In this document: positions 37,832-47,085 of the stretch, piece by piece
Layout of the letters: every line of letters starts with the position of its first letter
Position numbering within the stretch: the stretch's first letter is position 1
From: Curtobacterium sp. MCPF17_002
GTDB taxonomy: Bacteria; Actinomycetota; Actinomycetes; Actinomycetales; Microbacteriaceae
NCBI RefSeq assembly: GCF_003234115.2
Contig: NZ_CP126251.1
Location: 558,001 to 622,000 of the forward strand
Reading direction: 5' to 3'
Length of the DNA: 64,000 nucleotides
Made by a program: the position numbers and the translations under genes
The notes under the pieces: generated by a model
Told to the model about the DNA's origin: nothing
The model's database searches: none
The model's input: only the letters and a program-made list of their open reading frames with translations

Positions 37832-38482
37832 CGAGTCCTGGTGGTCGACGATGAATGCGCGCTCGCCGACCTCGTGGCGAAGGGCCTGACCCGCCAGGAC
37901 ATGGCCGTCGACGTCGCCTACCGCGGCGACCACGCCGACGAACTGCTCGCGGTCAACGACTACGACGTCGTCGTGCTCGACCGCGACGTACCGGGGATGC
38001 ACGGGGACGAGGTCGCCCGGCGCCTGTCCCGTCGGGGCGGGCTCACCCGGATCCTCATGCTCACCGCGGCGACCACCCTCACCGACCGGGTGAACGGGCT
38101 CGAGCTCGGTGCCGACGACTACCTGCCGAAGCCGTTCGAGTACCCCGAGCTCGTCGCACGCGTGCGGGCGCTCGGCCGACGCAGCGTCGCTCCGGTCGCC
38201 CCCGTGCTCGAACGGAACGGGCTGCTCGTGGACACCAACCGCCGGATGGCGACCCGTGACGGGCGGCCGCTCGACCTCACCTCGAAGGAGCTCGGCGTCC
38301 TCGAGACCCTGCTCCGCGCCGACGGCCGGATCGTGTCGGCCGAAGCGCTGCTCGAGAAGGTCTGGGACATGAACATCGACCCGTTCACCGCGGCCGTCCG
38401 GGTGACGATGTCGAAGCTCCGCAAGAAGCTCGGCGACCCCGACCCGATCCGGACGGTGCCGGGGACCGGGTACGCGTTGTGA
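37829..38482 (+). CDS. OmpR-family response regulator
   Basis: The 217-aa protein has a receiver domain with the phospho-acceptor Asp in VVVLDRDVPG, the acidic pair in VVDDE, and Lys in YLPKPFEYPEL. A winged helix-turn-helix follows (LDLTSKELGVLETLL, VRVTMSKLRKKLG, VPGTGYAL). It pairs with the sensor kinase whose GTG overlaps its stop by four bases. The neighbouring lipoprotein and MacAB-like export genes are the likely targets. A palindrome at the start codon may allow autoregulation. Confidence 0.95.
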   Translation: MRVLVVDDECALADLVAKGLTRQDMAVDVAYRGDHADELLAVNDYDVVVLDRDVPGMHGDEVARRLSRRGGLTRILMLTAATTLTDRVNGLELGADDYLPKPFEYPELVARVRALGRRSVAPVAPVLERNGLLVDTNRRMATRDGRPLDLTSKELGVLETLLRADGRIVSAEALLEKVWDMNIDPFTAAVRVTMSKLRKKLGDPDPIRTVPGTGYAL

Positions 38483-39636
38483 AGCGGATCTGGAGCATCC
38501 GGGCTCGGACGGCGCTGGTGTTCGCGATCGCCGCCATGGCCCTCTCCACCGGTGTCGTCGTCTTCACGAACGTGATGTCCCTCGCCGGGATCGGCGCGGG
38601 GCTGCCGGACGCGACGAGTGCGCCGACCGCTGAGGCGTCCGTCCCGCCCGGCTGGGGGGCGACGGGGGCCATCGACGCGGAAGCCCGTGCCCAGGACGGC
38701 TCGACCGTCGCCGTCGTCCGGTTGGTGGCCTTCCAGCAGTGGCAGTGGTCCGCCGTCGGGATCACGGGTGCCGGGCTCGTCGCCGGCGTGGTCGGCTGGG
38801 CCGTCAGCCGCAGGATGCTCCGTCCGATCGACCGGATCTCCGCGACGACCAGCCGGATCACCGCGTCGAACCTGCACGAGCGCATCGACCTGGACGGGCC
38901 GGACGACGAACTCCGGCGGCTCTCGCGCACCGTCGACGACCTGCTCGACCGCCTGCAGACGGCGTTCGAGAGCCAGCGCCGGTTCGTCGCGCAGGCCTCG
39001 CACGAGCTGCGCACCCCGCTCGCCGTGCAGCGTGCGGCGATGCAGATCGGGCTGCACGACCACGCGGACGCGGTCGAGGTCCGGGCCACGCGTGACGAGC
39101 TCCTGGAGCAGAACCGGCGGACGGAGCACCTGGTCGAGTCGTTGCTCGTGCTGGCCGAAGCGGACCGTGGCCTCGCGGGCGCCGTGCAGGACATCGATCT
39201 CGACGTCGTCGCCGAGCAGGTCGTCGCGGGAGCCGCCGGTGGTGCCCACGAGGCGGGAGTGACGCTGTTCCACGAGGGGCGAGCCGCGCCTCCAGGCAGT
39301 GCCGTCGTGTCCGGCGAGCCGACGCTCGTCCGACAGCTCCTCGTCAACCTGGTCGGCAACGCCGTCGACCACAACCACGCCGGCGGGTTCGTCCGCGTCA
39401 CCACTCGGGATGACGGGCTCGTGATCGAGAACTCGGGACCCGTCGTGCCGGCCGAGGTCGCACCGCTCCTGGTCGAGCCGTTCCGACGGTGCCCGGGCCG
39501 AGCGTCCGCCGGACGGCACAGCGGGCTCGGGCTCTCGATCGTCGCCTCGATCGTGCAGGCGCACGGCTGGCGGCTCTCCATCGCGGCCCGGCCGGACGGT
39601 GGGCTGCGCGTGCAGGTCGACGTTTCGTCGGTGTAA
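38479..39636 (+). CDS. sensor histidine kinase
   Basis: The 385-aa protein has two membrane helices (about 8-30 and 90-112) bounding a short extracellular loop, a HAMP segment (RRMLRPIDRIS), the dimerisation and phospho-acceptor His in FVAQASHELRTPLAVQRA, and an ATPase domain with N-box VNLVGNAVDHN and G-box HSGLGLSIV. It should phosphorylate the upstream response regulator. The small sensor loop suits an envelope or antibiotic signal, common for kinases beside ABC exporters. Repeat A half copy at 39282-39300 codes for AAPPGSA between two beta strands of the ATPase domain. Confidence 0.95.
   Translation: MKRIWSIRARTALVFAIAAMALSTGVVVFTNVMSLAGIGAGLPDATSAPTAEASVPPGWGATGAIDAEARAQDGSTVAVVRLVAFQQWQWSAVGITGAGLVAGVVGWAVSRRMLRPIDRISATTSRITASNLHERIDLDGPDDELRRLSRTVDDLLDRLQTAFESQRRFVAQASHELRTPLAVQRAAMQIGLHDHADAVEVRATRDELLEQNRRTEHLVESLLVLAEADRGLAGAVQDIDLDVVAEQVVAGAAGGAHEAGVTLFHEGRAAPPGSAVVSGEPTLVRQLLVNLVGNAVDHNHAGGFVRVTTRDDGLVIENSGPVVPAEVAPLLVEPFRRCPGRASAGRHSGLGLSIVASIVQAHGWRLSIAARPDGGLRVQVDVSSV
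39282..39300. repeat. palindromic repeat A, half copy inside the sensor kinase gene
   Basis: GCCGCGCCTCCAGGC, the right arm of repeat A, lies in frame within the ATPase domain (residues around 270). Confidence 0.6.
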
Positions 39637-39683
39637 GACGGCGCGAACCGGGGACGAAACAGGCGCTCCGGTGTGCTGGTCAC

Positions 39684-40244
39684 ATGACACACACCACATC
39701 GGGCGGCCGCACCGCAGCCGCCGCCTCATCCTCCTCCGCCCGCCGTCGCAGGCTCCTCTCCGCCGCAGCCGTCGTCGTGCTGCTGCCCGGTCTGCTCGCC
39801 GCCTGCTCCTCGGGGTCTCCGGAGAGCGACCCCTCGAAGGCCGCAGCCGGGAAGGACAAGGGCGACTCCGTCTCCGAGTGCATGCGCGGCAAGGGGTACG
39901 ACATGGACGACGCCGCGGGCACCGGATCCGGCAACTCGATGCAGTTGTCCGTGCCCGACGGCGTCGACAAGGAGCAGTGGTCGGCGGACTTCGAGAAGTG
40001 CATGGGGCCGGTGTCCGGGGCCGGCGACTCGGGTGGCGCCACGGACGCGAAGCCCGGACCCGGACAAGCCAAGAAGGAGAAGAAATTCCTGCAGTGCGTG
40101 CGGGAGAACGGGTTCGCGGACTACCCGGACGACCCGGATGCGCGGGGGACCTACCAGCCCGACGACGAGAACGCCTTCCACGACGTCATGGACACCTGTG
40201 ACCGCGAGGCGTTCGGCACCTCGGGAACGGCCGACAAGCCGTGA
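39684..40244 (+). CDS. lipoprotein of unknown function in the export operon
   Basis: The 186-aa precursor has a lipoprotein signal (RRRRLLSAAAVVVLLPG, lipobox LLAACSS). The mature part has four cysteines in two similar units (SECMRGKGYDMDD...EKCMG and LQCVRENGFADYP...DTCDREAF). This duplicated Cys pattern suggests two disulfides on the outer face of the membrane. Its stop overlaps the start of the adaptor gene by four bases (GTGA). Similar proteins often precede peptidoglycan-binding efflux adaptors in actinobacteria, but their role is unknown. Confidence 0.85.
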   Translation: MTHTTSGGRTAAAASSSSARRRRLLSAAAVVVLLPGLLAACSSGSPESDPSKAAAGKDKGDSVSECMRGKGYDMDDAAGTGSGNSMQLSVPDGVDKEQWSADFEKCMGPVSGAGDSGGATDAKPGPGQAKKEKKFLQCVRENGFADYPDDPDARGTYQPDDENAFHDVMDTCDREAFGTSGTADKP

Positions 40245-41325
40245 GGCCGCGGACACGGAAGCGACTCGTCGTCGCCGGGCTGTGCCTCGCGACGACGCTC
40301 GCCGCGGGTGCCGGGACCTGGGCGCTCGTCGACCTGGTCGGCCCCGCGGCATCGTCCGCGGCGTCGTCGGCGTCAGGGTCGGGGTCGGGGTCGGAGGGAA
40401 AGGGAACCCCGTACACCGGGCCCACCGCACCGGTCGTGCTCGGCGACCTGACCGACTCGAAGGTGTTCGCCGGCACCCTCGGCTACGGCGAGCCAGCCGG
40501 GGTCCCCGGCGCGGCGAGCGGGACGCTCACCTGGCTGCCGAAGCCGGGCCAGGTCGTCCACCGCGACGAGTTCCTCTACGCGGTCGACGAACGAGCGGTG
40601 CGCGCGATGCACGGCACCGTCCCGTTGTGGCGTGACCTCAAGCGAGGCGGCAAGGGCACGGACGTCCGGCAGCTCAACGAGAACCTCGCGGCGCTCGGGT
40701 ACGACGTCTCGGTCGACGACACCTTCGGACCCCGGACCGAGCGAGCCGTCAAGCGCTGGCAGCGGGACCGCGGGCACGACCGGACTGGCATCATCACCGC
40801 CGACGACATCGCCTTCGTCGACGGCGACGTCCGGGTGGCCTCCGTCGACGGGCAGCTCGGGCAGCCCGCTGGTGGTGACGTCCTCAAGGTGACGAGCACC
40901 GGGCGGATCGTCACGGTGACGGTGTCACAGCGCGAGTCCGAGCGGCTGGCGGTCGGCACGGACGTCGACGTCCGGATCAACGGGGCCGGGGACCCATGCC
41001 CGGCAAGGTCACCGACGTGCAACCGAGCAAAGCCGAGGACAGCGGCGCGAAGGTCGACGTCTCGGTGGGGTTCGACCCGGGCAGCCGGCAGCTGCCCGCC
41101 GCGGCCTCGGCGCAGATCGACGCCCGCGGTGCCACCGAGAAGGGCGTGCTGTCCGTCCCGATCGCGGCCCTCGTCGCCGGGAACGGTGACCGGTACGCGG
41201 TCGACGTCGTCCGGCGTGACAAGACCACGAAGCGGGTTCCGGTCACGACCGGGTTCATCGCGGAGGGGCGGATCGCCGTCACCGGAGACCTGTCCGAGGG
41301 CGACCGCGTGGTGGTGCCCGGATGA
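40241..41325 (+). pseudogene. HlyD/MacA-like efflux adaptor with peptidoglycan-binding domain, frameshifted
   Basis: Two frames make a normal adaptor of about 361 aa. The first part (40241 to about 40990) has an N-terminal membrane anchor, a lipoyl/hairpin-like start (VFAGTLGYG, LTWLPKPGQVV), and a peptidoglycan-binding domain (LNENLAALGYDVSVDDTFG, RAVKRWQRDRG). The second (about 40996 to 41325) has the C-terminal membrane-proximal domain ([33 protein letters not shown]). The frame breaks at GGGGACCCATG (40988-40998), where one more G or C would restore it. The stop overlaps the ABC ATPase start (ATGA). The adaptor would couple the MacB-type permease to the cell wall. Real mutation or sequencing error cannot be told apart. 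Confidence 0.8.
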
Positions 41326-42065
41326 GCGCCGATGCGGTCCTGGCGCTCCGGGACGTCACGAAGACCTACGGGGACGTCGGTGCACTCCGCGGTGTCTCGC
41401 TCGACGTCGCGGCGGGGGAGCTCGTCGCCGTCGTCGGGCCCTCGGGCTCGGGCAAGTCCACGATGCTCAACATCGTCGGGACGCTCGACCGTCCGACCTC
41501 GGGCACGGTCACGATCGCGGGCAGCGACGTCGACACGATGTCCGACGACGCCCTGTCGCTCCTCCGCGCGGACCACATCGGCTTCGTGTTCCAGCACTTC
41601 CACCTGCAGTCCGGTGCCACCGCCGCCGAGAACGTCGCGGACGGGCTGCTCTACGCCGGGACCGGCCGACGGGCGCGCCACCGTCGAGCCGTCGACGCAC
41701 TCGGTCGCGTCGGGCTCGGGCACCGGGTCGACCACCGCCCGAACCAGCTCTCCGGCGGCGAGAAGCAGCGGGTCGCCATCGCGCGGGCGATCGTCGGCGA
41801 GCCGACCATCCTGCTCGCGGACGAACCGACCGGGGCCCTCGATTCGGCGTCGGGCTCGGCGATCCTCGAGCTGTTGCGCGAACTCAACGACGGCGGGACG
41901 ACGGTGCTCGTGATCACCCACGACCTGGAACTCGCGGCGTCCCTGCCCCGGCAGGTGCGGATGCGGGACGGCAGCGTCGAGCACGACTCCGGGACGCCGG
42001 ACCCCGACGGACGGACGACGACCGATGCCGCGACGCTCGCGTCGGCTATCCGGGGCCCGGCGTGA
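41322..42065 (+). CDS. ABC transporter ATPase, MacB/LolD type
   Basis: The 247-aa protein has Walker [11 protein letters not shown]-loop FQHFHLQ, signature [14 protein letters not shown], Walker [10 protein letters not shown] and the H-loop ITHD, all intact. Similarity is to the MacB/LolD/FtsE family that drives mechanotransmission rather than transport across a pore. It overlaps the adaptor gene (ATGA) and the permease gene (GTGA), forming one complex. Probable role: export of a peptide, lipid or antibiotic, or envelope defence, under the upstream two-component system. Confidence 0.95.
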   Translation: MSADAVLALRDVTKTYGDVGALRGVSLDVAAGELVAVVGPSGSGKSTMLNIVGTLDRPTSGTVTIAGSDVDTMSDDALSLLRADHIGFVFQHFHLQSGATAAENVADGLLYAGTGRRARHRRAVDALGRVGLGHRVDHRPNQLSGGEKQRVAIARAIVGEPTILLADEPTGALDSASGSAILELLRELNDGGTTVLVITHDLELAASLPRQVRMRDGSVEHDSGTPDPDGRTTTDAATLASAIRGPA

Positions 42066-43249
42066 GCGCGCGGAAGGGGCTCGGTCCGGGTGATCTCCTC
42101 CGGCTCGGGGTCTTCGGCCTCCGCACCCGTCCGGCCCGCGTCGTGCTGTCGGCGCTCGGCATCGCGATCGGCATCGCCGCGATGATCGCGGTCGTCGGGA
42201 TCTCCTCGTCGAGCAAGGCGAAGGTCGACCAGGTCCTCGACGCGCTGGGCACGAACGTGCTCACCGTGACGCCGGGCCAGGGGTTCGGCGAACCGCAGCC
42301 GCTCCCCGCGTCGGCGCTCGGGTCGGCGCTCCGGCAGGACGCCGTCCTCGACGCGGCCGCCGTCGGCACGGTGGCGGACGGCAGGGTCTACCGGAACCAG
42401 TTCGTGCCGCCGCCCGAGTCGAAGGGCATCGGCGTGCTGGCGGCGTGGGGCGATGCGCCGTCGGTCCTCGGCGGGGAACTCGCCTCAGGGCAGTGGCTCG
42501 ACTCGGCACCCGGAGCGCCGCCGCAGGTGGTCCTCGGTGCGACCGCGGCCGAGGCGTTCGGGATCGACGAGGTCCACGCCGACAGCAAGTTGTGGATCGG
42601 CGGGCGCTGGGTCCAGGTGGTCGGTGTCCTGCAGCCGCTGGAGCTGGCGGACGAGCTCGACGACAAGGTCTTCGTCCCCCGGGGCCTGGCGGCGGAACTC
42701 GGCTTCGACGGGTCACCGACCGCCGTGTACACCCGGGTCGACCCCGAGCGGGTCGCACCGACGCGGGACGTCCTGGCGCGGGCGATCAGCCCCGCGTCGC
42801 CGCAGGAGGTGGCCGTGACCAGACCGTCGGACGCGCTCGCCGCCAAGAGCGCGACGGACGACTCGTTCACCGGGTTGCTCGTCGGCATCGGCGGGGTCGC
42901 GCTGCTCGTCGGCGGGATCGGCGTCGCGAACACGATGGTGATCACCGTGCTCGAGCGTCGGGCGGAGGTCGGGGTGCGTCGAGCGCTCGGCGCACGGCGG
43001 CGGAACATCCGCGACCAGTTCCTGGTGGAGTCGCTGCTGCTGTCGTTCCTCGGCGGGGTCGCGGGGGTGGTGCTCGGCGTCGGGGTGACGGTGGTCTTCG
43101 CCCTCGGGCAGGGATGGCCGGTGGCGATCCCGGTCTGGGCGGTCGCCGGCGGCCTCGGTGCGACGGTGTTCATCGGCGGGGTCTCCGGGCTGTACCCGGC
43201 AGCGCGCGCAGCGCGCATCCCCCCGACGTCCGCGCTGGCCGCAGTGTGA
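42062..43249 (+). CDS. ABC transporter permease, MacB/FtsX type
   Basis: The 395-aa protein has one N-terminal membrane helix ([19 protein letters not shown]), a large extracytoplasmic domain (about 50-275), and three C-terminal helices ending with [20 protein letters not shown], the FtsX/MacB PCD layout. [20 protein letters not shown] is typical of MacB_PCD. The GTG at 42062 overlaps the ATPase stop. It works with the ATPase and the damaged adaptor. A copy of repeat A follows. Confidence 0.93.
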   Translation: MSARKGLGPGDLLRLGVFGLRTRPARVVLSALGIAIGIAAMIAVVGISSSSKAKVDQVLDALGTNVLTVTPGQGFGEPQPLPASALGSALRQDAVLDAAAVGTVADGRVYRNQFVPPPESKGIGVLAAWGDAPSVLGGELASGQWLDSAPGAPPQVVLGATAAEAFGIDEVHADSKLWIGGRWVQVVGVLQPLELADELDDKVFVPRGLAAELGFDGSPTAVYTRVDPERVAPTRDVLARAISPASPQEVAVTRPSDALAAKSATDDSFTGLLVGIGGVALLVGGIGVANTMVITVLERRAEVGVRRALGARRRNIRDQFLVESLLLSFLGGVAGVVLGVGVTVVFALGQGWPVAIPVWAVAGGLGATVFIGGVSGLYPAARAARIPPTSALAAV

Positions 43250-43270
43250 GCCGCGTCACGCAGTGGGGGT

Positions 43271-43327
43271 GACCGCCTGGAGGCGCGGTGCCGGTCGACG
43301 AGACCGGCTCCGCGCCTCCAGGCGGTC
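43271..43327. repeat. palindromic repeat A, copy after the export operon
   Basis: Arms of about 26 bases (GACCGCCTGGAGGCGCGG... and ...CCGCGCCTCCAGGCGGTC) around a short loop. It lies 22 bases after the permease stop and probably also ends transcription. Confidence 0.85.
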
Positions 43328-43483
43328 GCGTTTCGGCGGGTGCTGATCATGCCTGGTCATGACCAGTCCGTCAAGCATCGGGAGTCATCCGTTCGACATC
43401 CGTGATCCCCCGGAAACATGCGGATCAGCGGCGTGCACAGGTGCGGAATCCATGGTTGACAAGCCGCCCTCGAGGGTCTTCAC

Positions 43484-43497
43484 TTGCGAATACGCAA
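43484..43497. promoter_or_regulatory. operator-like palindrome before the sugar ABC operon
   Basis: TTGCG-AATA-CGCAA is a perfect inverted repeat 36 bases before the start of the solute-binding protein gene. TTGACA occurs at 43455-43460 but no good -10 partner is evident. Size and symmetry suit a LacI/ROK-type repressor; inference only. Confidence 0.5.
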
Positions 43498-43532
43498 CGT
43501 CCTTTCATAAAGGTCGGACCAAGGGAGTCAAC

Positions 43533-44858
43533 GTGACACGCACGCGTTTCGCCGCACTCGGTGCGCTCGCCCTCGCAGGCGCGCTCGCCCTCACCGGGTG
43601 CTCCGCCGGAAGCAACGGAGCTTCCGACGGCGGCACGAAGTCCATCGGCACACCCGATGGCAAGGGCAAGACACTCAACGTCTGGATCATGAACGGCGAC
43701 CTCAGCCCGAAGATCCTCGACGTCGCCGAGAAGCAGTTCACCAAGGCCACCGGCGCCAAGGTGAAGCTGCAGCTCCAGCAGTGGGACGGCATCACGACCA
43801 AGCTCACCACCGCGCTCGCCCAGAAGGACGCCCCGGACGTGGTCGACCTCGGCAACACGCAGGTCCCCGTGTACGCGGCGACCGGCGGGCTGATGGACCT
43901 CTCGCCCTACAAGAAGGAACTGCAGGGCGGGCAGACCTGGCTCTCCGGGCTCGAAGGGCCCGCCACGGTCGACGGCAAGCTCTACGGCGCACCGCTGTTC
44001 GCCGGCAACCGGGCCGTGATCTACAACAAGAAGATGTGGGCCGACGCCGGGGTCACCGGGGTCCCGACGTCCTACGACCAGCTGACGGCCGACCTCGACA
44101 AGGTGAAGGCGAAGAACCCGCAGGCGGACTTCTCCGCGTTCTACATGCCGGGCCAGTACTGGTACGGCGGACTGCAGTGGGTGTGGGACGCCGGTGGGCA
44201 GATCGCGAAGGAGAAGGGCGGCAAGTGGACGGGGTCGATCGACTCCGCCGACGCCGTCAAGGGCCTGACCGCCTGGAAGGACTTCCAGAACAGCTACTCG
44301 GCGAAGTCCACCCAGGACATCAACACCGACAAGCCGGCCGAGTCGGACATCTTCGCCCAGGGCAACACCTCCGCGATCCTCGGATCGGCATGGGAGATCG
44401 GCTCGATCACGACGGCGAAGCCCGAGCTCAAGGACCAGATCGGCACCTTCGCGATGCCGTCGCAAACCGAGGGCAAGACGCAGCCCGTCTTCCTCGGCGG
44501 ATCGGACCTCGGCATCCCCGCGAAGTCGCAGAACCAGGACCTCGCGCTGTACTACACGAAGATCCTGACCTCGAAGAAGTTCCAGCAGGACCAGGTGTTC
44601 GGGGTCGACGGCTGGGAGCCGAACTCGACGCAGCTGCTCGACGCGGTGGCCGGTGACGTGGACGAACTCCACAAGCCGTACTTCGCCGCAGCGTCGACGA
44701 GCCGCCCGACCCCGGCCACGCCGGGCTGGGCGACGATCGAGGGCGACTCGACCTTCCAGACGATGTTCGCCGACGTCGCCACGGGTCGGAAGACACCGCA
44801 GCAGGCCGCGGAGGGCTTCTCGAAGCACCTCACGTCCGCGCTCAACGCGCAGCAGTAG
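43533..44858 (+). CDS. ABC sugar transporter, solute-binding lipoprotein
   Basis: The 441-aa precursor has a lipoprotein signal (lipobox ALTGCSA) and the family-1 extracellular solute-binding fold: TLNVWIMNGD at the first strand, DVVDLGNTQVPVYAATGGLMDL, GAPLFAGNRAVIYNKKMW and KFQQDQVFGVDGWEPN. It should capture an oligosaccharide outside the membrane and hand it to the two permeases encoded next. The GTG follows AAGGGAG. No ATPase gene is in the operon, so a shared MsiK-like ATPase is probably used. The sugar is unknown. Confidence 0.93.
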   Translation: MTRTRFAALGALALAGALALTGCSAGSNGASDGGTKSIGTPDGKGKTLNVWIMNGDLSPKILDVAEKQFTKATGAKVKLQLQQWDGITTKLTTALAQKDAPDVVDLGNTQVPVYAATGGLMDLSPYKKELQGGQTWLSGLEGPATVDGKLYGAPLFAGNRAVIYNKKMWADAGVTGVPTSYDQLTADLDKVKAKNPQADFSAFYMPGQYWYGGLQWVWDAGGQIAKEKGGKWTGSIDSADAVKGLTAWKDFQNSYSAKSTQDINTDKPAESDIFAQGNTSAILGSAWEIGSITTAKPELKDQIGTFAMPSQTEGKTQPVFLGGSDLGIPAKSQNQDLALYYTKILTSKKFQQDQVFGVDGWEPNSTQLLDAVAGDVDELHKPYFAAASTSRPTPATPGWATIEGDSTFQTMFADVATGRKTPQQAAEGFSKHLTSALNAQQ

Positions 44859-44861
44859 TCG

Positions 44862-45893
44862 ATGACCTCCACCACGGAGCGGGTGTCCGGTTCGGCTCCG
44901 GCCGAGCCGGGCACCCGGCGGCGCCGTCCTGGAGGCACGTCCCGTCTCCGCCCCGCGGGCTCCGGCCCGCGGGGCGGGCGCGGTGCGGGTCGCCGGTCGG
45001 TGACCTCGTCGCGCGCACCCCTCGTGCTGCTCGCGCCGGCGGCGGTCCTGCTGCTCGCACTCGTCGTCTACCCGCTCGTCCGGCTCGTGGTCATCTCGTT
45101 CCAGGACTACGGCCTGCGGGCGATCTTCACCGGGCAGGCCGGGTTCGCGGGCTTCACGAACTACACGAACGTCCTGGCCGACCCGAGCTTCTGGCCGGTC
45201 ATCCTCCGGACGATCCTCGTCACCGGCGCCATGGTCGTCGGGACCATCGGCATCGGCATGGCGGTGTCGCAGCTGCTCACCCGGCTCGGCGTCGTGATGC
45301 GAACGATCGTGAGCGTCGTGCTCGTGCTGGCCTGGGCGATGCCGAACGTGGCGTCGAGCCTCGTCTGGCAGTGGCTCTTCCAGCCGTTCTACGGCGTGCT
45401 CAACTGGGTCATCACGCAGCTCGGGGTCTTCGGTGACCACACGCAGGACAACTGGGCATCGAGCCCCGGACAGGCCCTGACCATCGTGCTGTCCCTCGTC
45501 ATCTGGCAGGCGGTGCCGTTCGTCGCCCTGACGCTCTACGCGGCGCAGTCCCAGATCGCGCCCGAGTACTACGAGGCCGGGTCGCTCGACGGTGCGTCCG
45601 CGTGGGCGATGTACCGCGCGATCACGCTGCCGGCGCTCGTGCCGACCCTGCTGCTCGTGACGATCCTGTCCGTGATCTGGGACTTCAACGTCTTCAACCA
45701 GATCTGGCTCCTCACCCGCGGCGGCCCCGAGGACACCACGCTGACCCTCGGCATCTGGACGTTCGTGCGGTCCTTCGTGTCGAACGCGTACGGCCAGGGC
45801 GCCGCGATCGCCGTCATCTCGACGCTGATCCTCGGCGCGCTCACCAGCTACTACATCCGCCGGCTCGTCCGGAGCGGGGAGGAGGACCTGTGA
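44862..45893 (+). CDS. ABC sugar transporter permease, MalF type
   Basis: The 343-aa protein has a basic, Gly/Arg/Pro-rich N-terminus of about 48 residues, then six membrane helices with the cytoplasmic EAA loop (YYEAGSLDGASAWAMYRAITLP) that docks the ATPase. It starts three bases after the solute-binding protein gene. The N-terminal RRRPGGTSRLRPAG stretch matches a degenerate half of repeat A (44926-44940). It pairs with the next permease. Confidence 0.93.
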   Translation: MTSTTERVSGSAPAEPGTRRRRPGGTSRLRPAGSGPRGGRGAGRRSVTSSRAPLVLLAPAAVLLLALVVYPLVRLVVISFQDYGLRAIFTGQAGFAGFTNYTNVLADPSFWPVILRTILVTGAMVVGTIGIGMAVSQLLTRLGVVMRTIVSVVLVLAWAMPNVASSLVWQWLFQPFYGVLNWVITQLGVFGDHTQDNWASSPGQALTIVLSLVIWQAVPFVALTLYAAQSQIAPEYYEAGSLDGASAWAMYRAITLPALVPTLLLVTILSVIWDFNVFNQIWLLTRGGPEDTTLTLGIWTFVRSFVSNAYGQGAAIAVISTLILGALTSYYIRRLVRSGEEDL

Positions 45894-46822
45894 CGACCAC
45901 CACGACCCCCGGCGTGACCGGGGCGACCGCCTCGGAGACGCAACCGGACATTACGGGGGTGAACCGCGCCTCCCGGCCCGTGGCACCGGTCCGCGGGCGG
46001 AAGCGGAAGCCGCGCGTCCTGGCGAACACCGTCGCCGTCGTGTTCTGCCTGATCTGGGTGTTCCCCATCTACTGGATGGTGAACACCGCGTTCAAGCCCG
46101 CCGACGAGGTGACGACGCTCACGCCGATCTGGCTGCCGCTCCGTCCCACGCTCGAGAACTTCACGCGGGCGCTCACGCAGGACGGCTTCCTCGTCTACCT
46201 CCGGAACTCCGCGATCGTCGTGGTGGCCGCCGTGCTGCTCTCGATCGTCGTCGGGTTCCTGGCGTCGGCGGCGCTGTCGCGCTTCCGGTTCCGCGGACGG
46301 CGGGCGATCCTCGTCGCGATCCTGTTCGTGCAGATGATCCCGTCCGGGGCGCTGCTCATCCCGTTGTTCCTGTCGTTCCAGACCCTCGGGCTCCTCAACA
46401 GCTACATCGGCCTGATCCTGGCGTACGTCGCGAGCGTCCTGCCGTTCTCGATCTGGGTGATGCGCGGGTTCTTCGTCGCGGTCCCGATCGAGATCGAGGA
46501 AGCGGCGAAGGTCGACGGCGCCGGCACCTTCCGCATCCTGTGGAGCGTGCTGTTCCCGCTCGTGATGCCCGGGGTGATCGCCACGAGCGTGTTCGCGTTC
46601 ATCGCGGCGTGGAACGACTACCTCACGGCGTACGTGATGCTGAAGGACCAGGGGATGTACACGCTGCCGGTGTGGCTCGCCGGGTTCTCGACGGACAAGG
46701 GCACCGACTTCGGTGGGCTGATGGCCGCGAGCGTGCTGTTCTCGCTGCCGGTCGTGGTGTTCTTCCTCATCGTGCAGCGCCGGCTCGTCAGCGGCATGAC
46801 CGCGGGGGCCGTGAAGGGGTAG
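45890..46822 (+). CDS. ABC sugar transporter permease, MalG type
   Basis: The 310-aa protein has six helices after a Thr/Gly-rich N-terminus. WVFPIYWMVNTAFKP opens the first helix and the EAA loop is EIEEAAKVDGAGTFRILWSVLFP. The GTG overlaps the upstream stop by four bases with GAGGAGGA before it. ALTSYY-type and AAWNDYLTAYVML segments fit the family. Together with the MalF-type partner it forms the importer channel. Confidence 0.93.
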   Translation: MTTTTTPGVTGATASETQPDITGVNRASRPVAPVRGRKRKPRVLANTVAVVFCLIWVFPIYWMVNTAFKPADEVTTLTPIWLPLRPTLENFTRALTQDGFLVYLRNSAIVVVAAVLLSIVVGFLASAALSRFRFRGRRAILVAILFVQMIPSGALLIPLFLSFQTLGLLNSYIGLILAYVASVLPFSIWVMRGFFVAVPIEIEEAAKVDGAGTFRILWSVLFPLVMPGVIATSVFAFIAAWNDYLTAYVMLKDQGMYTLPVWLAGFSTDKGTDFGGLMAASVLFSLPVVVFFLIVQRRLVSGMTAGAVKG

Positions 46823-46900
46823 GCGCCGGTCGGTCGGTCGCGGTCGGCCGCGGCCGGGTGCCGCCGGCGATGCCGGTCCGGCGCGCGGGCGGGCGGCACT

Positions 46901-46955
46901 GAGATCGCACTTCGGCGCGGGTTCGCTTCGGCGGCCCGCGCCGAAGTGCGATCTC
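46901..46955. terminator. 21-bp hairpin after the sugar ABC operon
   Basis: Perfect 21-base arms (46901-46921, 46935-46955) around a 13-base loop that itself contains a CTTCGG element. It separates the ABC operon from fruR. Confidence 0.8.
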
Positions 46956-47005
46956 GGCGGCCTGCGCTCGACGGGCGCCGACTCCTGCCGCCTTCGTCCG
47001 TGTTG

Positions 47006-47020
47006 GTTTCGGGACGAAAC
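47006..47020. promoter_or_regulatory. GTTTCG-GGA-CGAAAC palindrome before fruR
   Basis: A perfect six-base inverted repeat lies 66 bases upstream of the fruR start; a related GTTCCTGAAAC follows near 47050. A DeoR-family repressor such as FruR could bind here to autoregulate. The promoter boxes are not clear. Confidence 0.5.
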
Positions 47021-47085
47021 GGTTGCGTTTGTGTGACCTTCGGACGTACAGTTCCTGAAACCCACGGGAACGAAGGAGTTCGGGC

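Noticed and set aside
41000..43249. A 1002-aa frame running from the adaptor through the ABC genes
   Set aside because: After about 40995 it lies out of frame with the ATPase and permease genes until it reaches the permease frame by chance; explained by the frameshift in the adaptor.
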